From Thiothrix fructosivorans (lineage in GTDB: Bacteria > Pseudomonadota > Gammaproteobacteria > Thiotrichales > Thiotrichaceae): 64,000 nucleotides of DNA. This document shows positions 16,636 to 24,431 of the stretch, piece after piece (positions within the stretch are counted from its first letter, which is position 1; each line of letters begins with the position of its first letter). The translations under genes were made by a program, and so were the position numbers. The notes beneath the pieces were generated by a model, which saw only the letters and a program-made list of their open reading frames with translations, did no database searches and had not been told where the DNA came from. The stretch is from positions 620,001 to 684,000 of the forward strand of contig NZ_JAFMPM010000008.1 in assembly GCF_017349355.1 (NCBI RefSeq). The letters are read 5' to 3'.

Positions 16636-16988
16636 TGTCGATTGCCTCGCTCAATTTTAACACCGACTTCGCTTGAGCCGCGTACTGCACCGGGTTTGCC
16701 AACGGTCACTTGAATCCACGGCACGTTTAATTCGCGCATGAGTGTTGTGGCAATGGTTTCGGCAAGGCGTTCGACCAGTTCGTAATGCGTGCCTTCCACC
16801 AATTGCATGACCAGTTTGGCAGCAGTTTTGTAGTTGAGGGTATCGTTGATGGCATCGCTAGCGGCAGGGATGCGGTTATCCCAACCCATTTCGAGGTCAA
16901 TGCGAATTTTTTGCAGGATACGCTTTTCCCATTCGTAAATGCCAATACGAGCATCCAGTTTTAGGTCGCGTACATAGACTATATCCAT
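16617..16988 (-). CDS. folB: Dihydroneopterin aldolase
   Basis: A 123-aa protein. MDIVYVRDLKLDARIGIYEW is the standard FolB start, with the active-site Glu in GIYEWE, a conserved DTLNYKT segment and the C-terminal VTVGKPGAVRGSSEVGV. It cleaves 7,8-dihydroneopterin to 6-hydroxymethyl-dihydropterin, the substrate of the FolK encoded next. Confidence 0.95.
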   Translation of the reverse strand: MDIVYVRDLKLDARIGIYEWEKRILQKIRIDLEMGWDNRIPAASDAINDTLNYKTAAKLVMQLVEGTHYELVERLAETIATTLMRELNVPWIQVTVGKPGAVRGSSEVGVKIERGNRQWQAST

Positions 16989-17033
16989 ACCGTACTCTTG
17001 TTGTCAGTGTTGGTGTGGATTGTAATACAGAAA

Positions 17034-17060
17034 CCCACACCCTGTGCAAAAGGGTATGGG
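17034..17060 (-). terminator. Terminator-like hairpin after the glycine-zipper lipoprotein gene
   Basis: CCCACACCCT (17034-17043) and AGGGTATGGG (17051-17060) pair with one A-C mismatch. Read on the minus strand the stem is followed by TTTCT. It separates the upstream lipoprotein gene from folB. Confidence 0.6.
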
Positions 17061-17095
17061 CTGAAGGGATTAAAGCCGGACGAGCCGTACTTTAA

Positions 17096-17371
17096 TTAGT
17101 AGCCACGGTTATAAGGGACTGGCTGACGCGGTTGCTGATAGTAACGGTCTTGCTGTGCGCCGACCTGACCACCTACTGCGCTGCCGACCATTGTGCCAAC
17201 GATAGTTGCAGCCGTTTTACCTTGACCTTGACCCACTTGGTTGCCAGCAACACCACCGAGGACAGCACCCGCCATTGCGCCCGTCTGTGCATTGCTCATC
17301 GGGGCAACGCCACAAGCACTCAGTGCTGCTGCCAATGCGATAGCGCTTAGTGAATAAGTCATCATTTTCAT
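17096..17371 (-). CDS. Small glycine-zipper lipoprotein
   Basis: A 91-aa protein from the start at 17371, which has AAGGAG upstream. MKMMTYSLSAIALAAALSAC is a lipoprotein signal with Cys at residue 20. A glycine-zipper stretch (GAMAGAVLGGVAGNQVGQG and TIVGTMVGSAVGGQVG) follows, then a Gln/Pro/Tyr-rich tail. Such 17-kDa-antigen/OsmB-like lipoproteins sit in the outer membrane, but their function here is unknown. A longer start at 17458 is unlikely. Confidence 0.8.
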   Translation of the reverse strand: MKMMTYSLSAIALAAALSACGVAPMSNAQTGAMAGAVLGGVAGNQVGQGQGKTAATIVGTMVGSAVGGQVGAQQDRYYQQPRQPVPYNRGY

Positions 17372-17611
17372 GTATAGCTCCTTAAGAAAATTCATATTTT
17401 TTGGGCTTTCGCCACGTTTTCCACGTTCTGGTGATTGGTTAGAGTGACCACCATGCAAAGTAGTTCAGGCAAATTGCCATTATTTTTGTATCTTGCCCAT
17501 AAAATTTACCATAATTGCGAGCTTATCGATAATCTTTATTCATTTGTTCTATGAATAAGAATATTAAGTTAATATACAGGTTTTCAGGGCTTTAGAATTT
17601 GGGAGAAACCC

Positions 17612-18958
17612 ATGAAGATGATTATGACAGTCAAAGTGGTGGCTGCGTTGTTGTTGAGCGTTGCGACATTGATTGTGCCTTACACTGGCAATGCGGCTGA
17701 AAAAATCACCAAGCCGTGGGTAACGGGATATTTACCCGGATACGAGCAAAGTTCCACGGGCAGTTTCGGGTTTATGGATACCGATGACTGGAATATGCTT
17801 ACCCATGCTGTACATTTTGCTAGCCGTATCAATACGAATGGCACACTCGATTTCAGTACAGAAAACATGAGTGCTACTAATCGTGCAGCGGCTATAACGG
17901 TTGCCCATCAACACAATGTACCGCTTGTACTCAGCGTTTTGGCTTGGTACGACGTTTATGAGCCTGTGATTAAGAACGCGAGTACCCGCCAAACCTTGAT
18001 TAACCAATTGGTGGCAACGGTTAAAGAAGGTTATGACGGTGTGGATTTAGATCTTGAGCCTATCCGTGCGGATCAAGAGGCAGCCGCTTATGAAACCTTT
18101 GTGAATGAATTGCAAACAGCATTGAAGACGGTGAATAAAACTAACAATCCTAAAATGATAGTGGAGCGTCCTTTGCTGACGGTGGCGACAGGTGTTGAGA
18201 ATGTGGCTGACAATAGTGCGAGTAAATTGCGCACACTCTTGGCAAAAATTCAGGATAAGGTTGATCAGATCAATGTCATGGGCTATGACTTATCCTCGAC
18301 GGCGGATGGTATCGTTTGGCACGATTCTGCGTTATACGATGGGGGACAGAAATATCCCAGTTATGCCGCTCGTTCGGTCGTGTCGGTGAGTCGTGCGATT
18401 CAGCAGTTTATTGATGGCGGGGTGCTGCCAAGTAAGTTGGGTGTGGGGATGAGTTTGGAAATACGTATCTGGCAGGGAGGGCTTGCGAAAGGCTCGACTA
18501 CAGATGGTGTTACTGCCCCTATGCAGGAGTGGACAGATCCCAACAAAACATTCCAAAACTGGAATAGCACGACCTTGCGTGGCAGTGTGGCTAATTTGAT
18601 GAATCCTACTTATCAATGCATGAAAAATCCAGTGACGAAAGTGATTAATTCAGCCTACACCTGCGGGTATACAGCGGAAAGGTATCGTTGGGATGACAAA
18701 GCTAAAGTCTCTTATCTGACTATTAATAACCCCGATCCTGCTTACGATGCATTCATTTCTTACATTGATGAACGGTCGGTTTATGAAAAAGTGAAGTTCA
18801 CTCGAGAGAAGCAACTCGGCGGGTTAATGATTTGGCAAATGCGCTTGGATTACATGGCAAATAAACCAGCGGGTCAGCAACGCCCTATTATGAAGGCGTT
18901 GCGAAAGGCATTGCATAATACTAGCACGATTAAATACAAGCCATTGCTAGTGCCTTAA
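17612..18958 (+). CDS. Secreted glycoside hydrolase family 18-like protein
   Basis: A 448-aa protein with a signal peptide (residues 1-29, ending GNAA). Near residue 145 YDGVDLDLEPI matches the GH18 catalytic DxxDxDxE signature, with the acid Glu present. WVTGYLPGYEQ and NVMGYDLS mark other strands of the barrel. GH18 enzymes hydrolyse chitin or related beta-1,4 GlcNAc polymers, and some members are only lectin-like. GGGAGAAACCC precedes the start. It converges with the M20 gene, overlapping by 3 nt. Confidence 0.83.
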   Translation: MKMIMTVKVVAALLLSVATLIVPYTGNAAEKITKPWVTGYLPGYEQSSTGSFGFMDTDDWNMLTHAVHFASRINTNGTLDFSTENMSATNRAAAITVAHQHNVPLVLSVLAWYDVYEPVIKNASTRQTLINQLVATVKEGYDGVDLDLEPIRADQEAAAYETFVNELQTALKTVNKTNNPKMIVERPLLTVATGVENVADNSASKLRTLLAKIQDKVDQINVMGYDLSSTADGIVWHDSALYDGGQKYPSYAARSVVSVSRAIQQFIDGGVLPSKLGVGMSLEIRIWQGGLAKGSTTDGVTAPMQEWTDPNKTFQNWNSTTLRGSVANLMNPTYQCMKNPVTKVINSAYTCGYTAERYRWDDKAKVSYLTINNPDPAYDAFISYIDERSVYEKVKFTREKQLGGLMIWQMRLDYMANKPAGQQRPIMKALRKALHNTSTIKYKPLLVP

Positions 18959-20133
18959 CAGCACAAATGTTGCACTAGCCGCACCCAGTAACTTGCCCCT
19001 AGCGGCAAGATACTGTCGTTGAAGTCATAGTGCGGGTTATGCAGGGCGCGGCTTTCGGTCGCATCGCCATTGCCGATCCAAATATATGCGCCGGGGCGGT
19101 GCTGTAGCATGTACGCGAAGTCTTCTGCCCCCATGCTCGGCGGTGGATTCCATTGCACCGCTGCTTCGCCGACCAATTCGGTAGTGACTTGATAGCAGGC
19201 TTGCGCATTAGCAGGGTGGTTAATGGTGGCAGGGTAGCCTTCCAAAAAGCGTACCGTGGCAGTGGCATGAAAGGCTTGTGCGGTATGTTCCACCAACGTT
19301 TGCAAGCGTTGCTTCAGCAAGTGCCGATCTTGCGGGTTTAAGCTGCGAATCGTGCCGTGCAAGCTCACGGTTTCGGGAATAACATTGTACGCACTGCCGC
19401 CGATCATGCGGGTAATGCTGATAACGCCGCCGCTGGTCGGTTTCAGATTCCGCGCCACAATGCTTTGCGTAGCAGTAATCATATGACCTGCGACTAAAAT
19501 CGGGTCAGTCACCGTATCCGGCATGGCTGCATGACCGCCATTGCCGTGGATTTCAATATCAAAGCTATCCGTCGATGCCATCACCGCCCCGGAATGTACC
19601 GCAAAGTGTCCCGTAGGAATTCCTGGCCAATTGTGCATTCCGTACACCTCGGCAATCGGAAAACGCTCGAATAACCCTTGTTCAATCATGCGTTTTGCGC
19701 CTGCGTTACTTTCTTCAGCGGGCTGGAAAATAAAGTAGACGACACCTGCAAAATCAGGGTTTTGCGCCAGAATCGTCGCTGCACCCAGCAGCATGGTGGT
19801 ATGTCCATCATGACCACAGCCGTGCATCTTGCCGTGATGGCAGGAAGCGTGGGCAAAGGTATTTAATTCAGTCAACGGTAGGGCATCCATATCCGCCCGT
19901 AACCCAATGTGTTTACCACCGGAATATTTGCCGTGCAAAACACCGACCACACCCGTTTCGCCAATGCCGGTGTGAACCTCTAGTCCCAAAGCGCGTAAAC
20001 GTTCGGTGACGCGTTCGCTGGTGCGGAACTCTTCGTAAGCCGTTTCGGGGTGGTGGTGAATATCACGCCGCCATTGCTGCATCTCGGCGTGCAGGGCGTG
20101 GCTGGCGGCAATGGGGTCAAGTCTAGCGGTCAT
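18955..20133 (-). CDS. M20 family amidohydrolase (hippurate hydrolase/HipO-like)
   Basis: A 392-aa protein. The metal site is visible as MHGCGHDGHTTMLLG and FQPAEESNAGAKRMI. RADMDALPLTE, the dimerisation-domain GNGGHAAMPDTVTDP and the C-terminal PSMGAEDFAYML are typical of the amidohydrolase/IAA-amino-acid hydrolase group. It probably removes acyl groups from N-acyl amino acids in the cytosol. There are no signs of export. The substrate is uncertain. Confidence 0.9.
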   Translation of the reverse strand: MTARLDPIAASHALHAEMQQWRRDIHHHPETAYEEFRTSERVTERLRALGLEVHTGIGETGVVGVLHGKYSGGKHIGLRADMDALPLTELNTFAHASCHHGKMHGCGHDGHTTMLLGAATILAQNPDFAGVVYFIFQPAEESNAGAKRMIEQGLFERFPIAEVYGMHNWPGIPTGHFAVHSGAVMASTDSFDIEIHGNGGHAAMPDTVTDPILVAGHMITATQSIVARNLKPTSGGVISITRMIGGSAYNVIPETVSLHGTIRSLNPQDRHLLKQRLQTLVEHTAQAFHATATVRFLEGYPATINHPANAQACYQVTTELVGEAAVQWNPPPSMGAEDFAYMLQHRPGAYIWIGNGDATESRALHNPHYDFNDSILPLGASYWVRLVQHLCC

Positions 20134-20222
20134 GCTGCAATCCTTTCTTTTCGTGGGTGGTCGCGATTTTAGCGGGTAGGTCTGGTATTCTTCTCATATT
20201 ACTATTCTCAGGTCGTAATCTC

Positions 20223-20843
20223 ATGAAAACAACACAAAGTATCCTGCTGTTAGCAATACTCTTGGCGGCAAGTCATGCGCAAGCACAAGAGCCAGCGGCA
20301 GCACCACAGCAGAATCTAACGTTCCCACCCCAGCCTGTCGTGAACAATCAAGTCTACTATCCGGGTGTTGCACCCACTGGGCCGCAATTCCCGAATCAAG
20401 CGTACATGCAGAAACCGCCAATGGCGTACCCTTACGCGGTTCAACAGCCTTATGCTGCGCCCAGTTATTATTACCCCTATGCGCAACAACAACAGGCATA
20501 CCGCCCGTATTATTATCCTTACCCGCAACAGCAGCAAATGATGACGCCTTACCCGATGCGTCAACCTATGCCTATGCCGCAGAAAAAAGAAACGCACGCG
20601 TGGGGCGACACCCGTTACCTCTGGCCGGATTTCTATACCGATTTCACAGGTGATTTCTGGGATAAAATGATCAATGCACCTTACGATATGGGGCGGATGC
20701 CGGGTGGTTGGCAGTTTCCCTCAATCAGTACCCCAGACCCTGTAACGGTGAGCGATGCGATTGCCAACCAAGTGCCCCCGTTTGCGGAAGAAGCAGCCAA
20801 GATGGTACCAGCAGATGATGTCGGTAATATGAGACCTTTTTAA
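20223..20843 (+). CDS. Exported Pro/Tyr/Gln-rich protein, unknown function
   Basis: A 206-aa protein. The start at 20223 gives a clean Sec signal peptide (MKTTQSILLLAILLAASHAQA). Residues 22-125 are low-complexity Pro, Tyr and Gln (YYYPYAQQQQ, YRPYYYPYPQQQQ). A more ordered C-terminal part follows, with WGDTRYLWPDFYTDFTGDFW. I cannot match it to a known family. The aromatic repeats suggest a surface, adhesive or envelope-bound role. Gln-rich runs read CAA/CAG mixed, so they are not simple slippage. Confidence 0.6.
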   Translation: MKTTQSILLLAILLAASHAQAQEPAAAPQQNLTFPPQPVVNNQVYYPGVAPTGPQFPNQAYMQKPPMAYPYAVQQPYAAPSYYYPYAQQQQAYRPYYYPYPQQQQMMTPYPMRQPMPMPQKKETHAWGDTRYLWPDFYTDFTGDFWDKMINAPYDMGRMPGGWQFPSISTPDPVTVSDAIANQVPPFAEEAAKMVPADDVGNMRPF

Positions 20844-20915
20844 GCTGTTATTGGCATGTTAGACTATTCGCCAGTTTTTTCTTAAAAATAATCTTAGTCT
20901 ATGATGGAGGCTTGC

Positions 20916-22061
20916 ATGTATTTGCCAAAAAATTCTATTGCTCGGGGGGCAATGGCATTACTGGTGTTGAGTTTGGGGGCGTGTAGCTCAGTACCAGAAA
21001 AAAAGGACACGGCGGATAGCAGTGCTCAGCAAGTGACCAAATCGGCGCAAGCTGCATCCAAATCCGATCAGGCACAAGCGGTCAGTTACGGCGGAAAAGG
21101 TGTTGGCAATTACTCGGCGGGGGCGTTGAGTGGTGATTTCGCGGGCGATCAGCGTTTGGTGAATTTCATCGAAAATTTGGTGCAAACGCAGGGGTTTGAC
21201 CGCCAGTATTTATACGGCGTATTTTCTCAAGTGCGTAACCGCGATGACGTGTCGCGCTTGTGGGCAAGTAGCAGCAACGATCCGGGTAGCCCAAAAGGGT
21301 GGAACGCTTACCGTGATCGCTTCGTGACTGCCGCGAATATTCAACGTGGCACTGAATTCTGGCAGCAAAACGCACCTTACTTGCAACGGGCGCAACAGCA
21401 ATACGGTGTTCCCGCCGAGTACATCGTTGGCATTATGGGCATCGAAACCCGTTGGGGGCGTATTCTCGGTAAGCACAAAGTCATCGACGCACTAACTACC
21501 TCGGCGATTACGAATGAGCGCCGTAGCCAGTTTTTCTTCGATGAGCTGAAAAATTACATGCTGATGACGCGCAGCGAACGTATGGATCCGCTCGCACCCA
21601 AAGGTTCATTCGCAGGGGCAATGGGTTACGGTCAATTCATGCCGAGCAGTTTCCACGGCTACGCGGTTGACTTTAATGGCGATGGGGTACGTGATTTGTG
21701 GAACCCACAAGATGCGATTGGCAGCATCGCCAATTACTTCGCCAAAAGTGGCTGGCAGCCGGGTGGTGAAGTGGCTGTGCCTGCGGAAGTCACCTCCAAC
21801 ACTTATGCGAGTGTGCCGGATGGCTACAAGGTTAAATACTCCATGGCTGAGCTGAACCGCATGGGCGTTGCGCCTAAATACGGTAATGGTTCCGCAGGCT
21901 CAGTGCATTTGTTGGCGTTGAGCACAGTACCGAATGGTTATAAAGAGCCTTGGGTGGGTTACAAAAACTTCTACGTGATTACGCGTTACAATCACAGTAA
22001 CTACTATGCCATGACGGTGCATCTGCTGGCGCAGGCGGTACGTGAGCGTGTTGGTAAGTAA
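20916..22061 (+). CDS. mltB: Lytic murein transglycosylase B (GH103)
   Basis: 381 aa from 20916, where GGAGG sits 5 nt ahead of the ATG. The signal ends in a lipobox (LSLGACSS), so it is an outer-membrane lipoprotein. The SLT_2 domain shows IMGIETRWGRILGKHKV with the catalytic Glu, and AGAMGYGQFMPSSFHGYAVD, both typical of MltB. It cleaves the MurNAc-GlcNAc bond with anhydro-ring formation. The start at 20901 would only add five residues. Confidence 0.94.
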   Translation: MYLPKNSIARGAMALLVLSLGACSSVPEKKDTADSSAQQVTKSAQAASKSDQAQAVSYGGKGVGNYSAGALSGDFAGDQRLVNFIENLVQTQGFDRQYLYGVFSQVRNRDDVSRLWASSSNDPGSPKGWNAYRDRFVTAANIQRGTEFWQQNAPYLQRAQQQYGVPAEYIVGIMGIETRWGRILGKHKVIDALTTSAITNERRSQFFFDELKNYMLMTRSERMDPLAPKGSFAGAMGYGQFMPSSFHGYAVDFNGDGVRDLWNPQDAIGSIANYFAKSGWQPGGEVAVPAEVTSNTYASVPDGYKVKYSMAELNRMGVAPKYGNGSAGSVHLLALSTVPNGYKEPWVGYKNFYVITRYNHSNYYAMTVHLLAQAVRERVGK

Positions 22062-22074
22062 GTTTTAGGCGTGT

Positions 22075-22110
22075 AAACAGAGGGGCGAAAGATGTTTCGC
22101 TCTTCTGTTT
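22075..22110. terminator. Bidirectional terminator between mltB and corA
   Basis: AAACAGAGGGGCGAAA (22075-22090) pairs over 16 bp with TTTCGCTCTTCTGTTT (22095-22110), with two G-U pairs and a GATG loop. It lies between two convergent genes and has T/A runs on both sides. Confidence 0.85.
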
Positions 22111-22114
22111 GGTG

Positions 22115-23068
22115 TTACATCCAGCCCTTACGCTTGAAATACCAGTAAGGCGTTATCCCCGCCAGAATCATCAAACCCACTGCCATCGGGTAACCAAATA
22201 CCCAATCCAATTCCGGCATCACCCGGAAATTCATCCCGTACAAACTCGCTACCAAGGTAGGTGGCAGGAATACCACGGCGGCAATTGAGAACATTTTGAT
22301 GATCTTGTTTTGTTCGATATTAATGAAGCCCTGCGTGGTTCCCATCAGGAAGTTGATTTTATCGAACAGGAATGTGGTGTGTGACATCAGCGTGTCAATG
22401 TCGCGGATGACTTCGGGGATGATTTCCTGCCCCGCCTGCGTATCGCGCAATTGGCGTTGCAGGAAAGAAATCGAACGTTGCGTATCCATCAAACACAAGC
22501 GCACTTTGCCATTGCTGTCCTCTAAGGCAGCCAGATCGTCGATGGCACTTTCTAAATCGGTGGCGGTTTCCTCCAGCACTTTGTGGCTGATGATTTCCAA
22601 TTCGTGGTGCAAGTCTTCGATGGTATCGGCGAGGTTTTCGACTTTTTGTTCAAAGATCGTCAGGAGCAAATGCCGTGGGGTGCGTACTTCCACTTGCCCC
22701 CGTCGCGCCCGCATTCGGAGCAAGCGGAAGTCGGCAAGTTCTTGTTCGCGCACTGTGATTAGGCGTTCGGGCTGAAGAATGAAGGCAACGGTGGTGGTTT
22801 CCATGCGCCCTTCGCTTTGTGTCACGAACAGGGAATGCACATGAATGCCGCTGCTATCCGTGAAATAACGTGCCGACGATTCGATTTCCTCAACATCGTC
22901 AGATTCGGGGAGTTCGGTGTGTAGGAGGATTTCGAGGCGGTCACGCTCTTCATCCGAGGTATCTTGCGCGTCAATCCAGCCAGTATGGGCAATCGCATAA
23001 TCCAGCAGCTTATCGCCGAGTTTGTGTTCGACCAGCCTGCCATCCGTAAAGTCGAAAAATCGTAACAT
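22115..23068 (-). CDS. corA: CorA family Mg/Co transporter
   Basis: A 317-aa protein with a long cytosolic alpha/beta N-terminal domain, a coiled helix region, and two C-terminal TM helices with the signature YGMNF between them (SLYGMNFRVMPELDW). The C-terminus is short and basic (KRKGWM). CorA forms a pentameric channel for Mg(2+), Co(2+) or Ni(2+). Full length with all key residues present. Confidence 0.92.
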   Translation of the reverse strand: MLRFFDFTDGRLVEHKLGDKLLDYAIAHTGWIDAQDTSDEERDRLEILLHTELPESDDVEEIESSARYFTDSSGIHVHSLFVTQSEGRMETTTVAFILQPERLITVREQELADFRLLRMRARRGQVEVRTPRHLLLTIFEQKVENLADTIEDLHHELEIISHKVLEETATDLESAIDDLAALEDSNGKVRLCLMDTQRSISFLQRQLRDTQAGQEIIPEVIRDIDTLMSHTTFLFDKINFLMGTTQGFINIEQNKIIKMFSIAAVVFLPPTLVASLYGMNFRVMPELDWVFGYPMAVGLMILAGITPYWYFKRKGWM

Positions 23069-23268
23069 TGCCTGTCTCCGGTTGATGAAGCCGTCAAATC
23101 CTGCTCCTGCAAGGCGCGGCTATTGTAGCAGCCTTCGGTGAGGATGCCAGTGACAGGTGACAAAAAGGATTTTGGCAAACAGGATTCTGGACAAACCCCG
23201 TGCTGTAGTATAAACCTACGCCTTTTTTACCATCCACCCGACTGTTCATCGGGTACACAGGAGTCCTC
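23069..23268. promoter_or_regulatory. Spacer upstream of queF with a small leader hairpin
   Basis: A 200-bp divergent region. ACCCGA (23236-23241) and TCGGGT (23249-23254) form a hairpin with a 7-nt loop ending 6 nt before the GGAG ribosome site of queF. It does not have the preQ1-I riboswitch pattern. A further promoter is expected but not identified. Confidence 0.3.
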
Positions 23269-23658
23269 ATGTCCACTCGCCCCAGCAAAGACCTTGAAAC
23301 CTTTCCCAACCCTAATCCACAACGCGATTACACCATCCGCATTGATCTGCCGGAATTCACCTGTATTTGCCCGAAAACAGGTCAACCGGATTTTGCGCAA
23401 TTCAAGATTGAATACGTAGCGGATGCGCAATGCGTCGAGCTGAAATCCCTCAAGCTCTACATGTGGAGCTACCGTGAAGAGGGCGCATTCCACGAAGCCG
23501 TTACCAACAAAATTCTGGAAGATTTGGTTGCCGCCACCGACCCACGTTTCATACGTTTGACCGGCGTGTGGAATGTACGTGGCGGGGTTTACACCACCGT
23601 GATCGTCGAACACCGCAAAGCGGGTTGGCAGCCAGCTCCCAAGGTTGAACTGCCTTAG
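23269..23658 (+). CDS. queF: NADPH-dependent preQ0 reductase (YkvM-type)
   Basis: A 129-aa protein of the short, single-domain QueF class. The nucleophilic Cys lies in [15 protein letters not shown], and the signature [20 protein letters not shown] is complete. It reduces the nitrile of preQ0 to the aminomethyl group of preQ1 in queuosine biosynthesis. AGGAG lies 7 nt ahead of the ATG. No other queuosine genes are nearby. Confidence 0.95.
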   Translation: MSTRPSKDLETFPNPNPQRDYTIRIDLPEFTCICPKTGQPDFAQFKIEYVADAQCVELKSLKLYMWSYREEGAFHEAVTNKILEDLVAATDPRFIRLTGVWNVRGGVYTTVIVEHRKAGWQPAPKVELP

Positions 23659-23732
23659 TGGGTTGGAAAAACAGGTGGTGCGCGGTATGATGCGCACTGT
23701 TTAAACACCAATAAATACAGGGCAGATACACA

Positions 23733-24332
23733 ATGAAACGTCTTTTTACCATTCTTTTTGCAACAATGTTGAGTTTTGCGGCTACGGTTGGCGTTAACGC
23801 TGCCGAGCAAGCTACTTCTGGAGATAACATGTCTACTATTCTGATCGAAACCACCAAAGGCAATATCAAGGTCGAATTGGATGCGAAAGCTGCACCCAAG
23901 ACCGTTGAAAATGTGCTGGCTTACGTCAACGAAGGGTTCTACAACGGCACGATTTTCCATCGCGTCATTCCCGGCTTCATGGTGCAAGGCGGTGGTTTTT
24001 CTGAAACGATGAAAGAAAAAGCCGACAAGCGTGCGCCTGTGAAAAACGAAGCGAACAACGGTCTGAAAAACGAACGTGGTACGTTAGCAATGGCACGTAC
24101 TAGCGACCCACATTCCGCGTCTTCACAATTCTTCATCAATGTCAGCAACAATGACTTCCTGAACTTCCGCTCAGAAACCTCACAAGGTTGGGGTTACGCG
24201 GTCTTCGGTAAAGTGGTTGAAGGCATGGATGTAGTGGATGAAATTGTTAAAGTGAAAACGGGTCAGTTTGGCCCACACGGCGATGTACCTGTGCAACCGA
24301 TCATTATGAACAAAGTTTCTGTGGTCGAATAA
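23733..24332 (+). CDS. Periplasmic cyclophilin-type peptidyl-prolyl isomerase
   Basis: A 199-aa protein. The signal peptide [20 protein letters not shown] (ending around NAA) is followed by a PpiA/PpiB-type cyclophilin: [20 protein letters not shown], then [10 protein letters not shown] and the [13 protein letters not shown] segment. It speeds proline cis-trans isomerisation of exported proteins. An internal ATG at 23829 ([11 protein letters not shown]) would give a cytosolic form, which could be made from the same gene if translated. The two forms would correspond to PpiA and PpiB. Confidence 0.92.
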   Translation: MKRLFTILFATMLSFAATVGVNAAEQATSGDNMSTILIETTKGNIKVELDAKAAPKTVENVLAYVNEGFYNGTIFHRVIPGFMVQGGGFSETMKEKADKRAPVKNEANNGLKNERGTLAMARTSDPHSASSQFFINVSNNDFLNFRSETSQGWGYAVFGKVVEGMDVVDEIVKVKTGQFGPHGDVPVQPIIMNKVSVVE

Positions 24333-24341
24333 AGTGCATAG

Positions 24342-24374
24342 CAAGGGAGGAGTTTATCCTCCCTTGTGTTTTTT
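24342..24374 (+). terminator. Intrinsic terminator of the cyclophilin gene
   Basis: CAAGGGAGGA-GTTTA-TCCTCCCTTG is a perfect 10-bp stem followed by TGTTTTTT. Confidence 0.95.
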
Positions 24375-24431
24375 GATGTTCTCTATCCGCAAAATCTGAG
24401 CAGCTCCATAAAAGTTATCTAAACTTGTGGG

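Noticed and set aside
23160-23268. preQ1 riboswitch ahead of queF
   Set aside because: There is a small hairpin near the ribosome site but no A-rich tail with the preQ1-I pattern.
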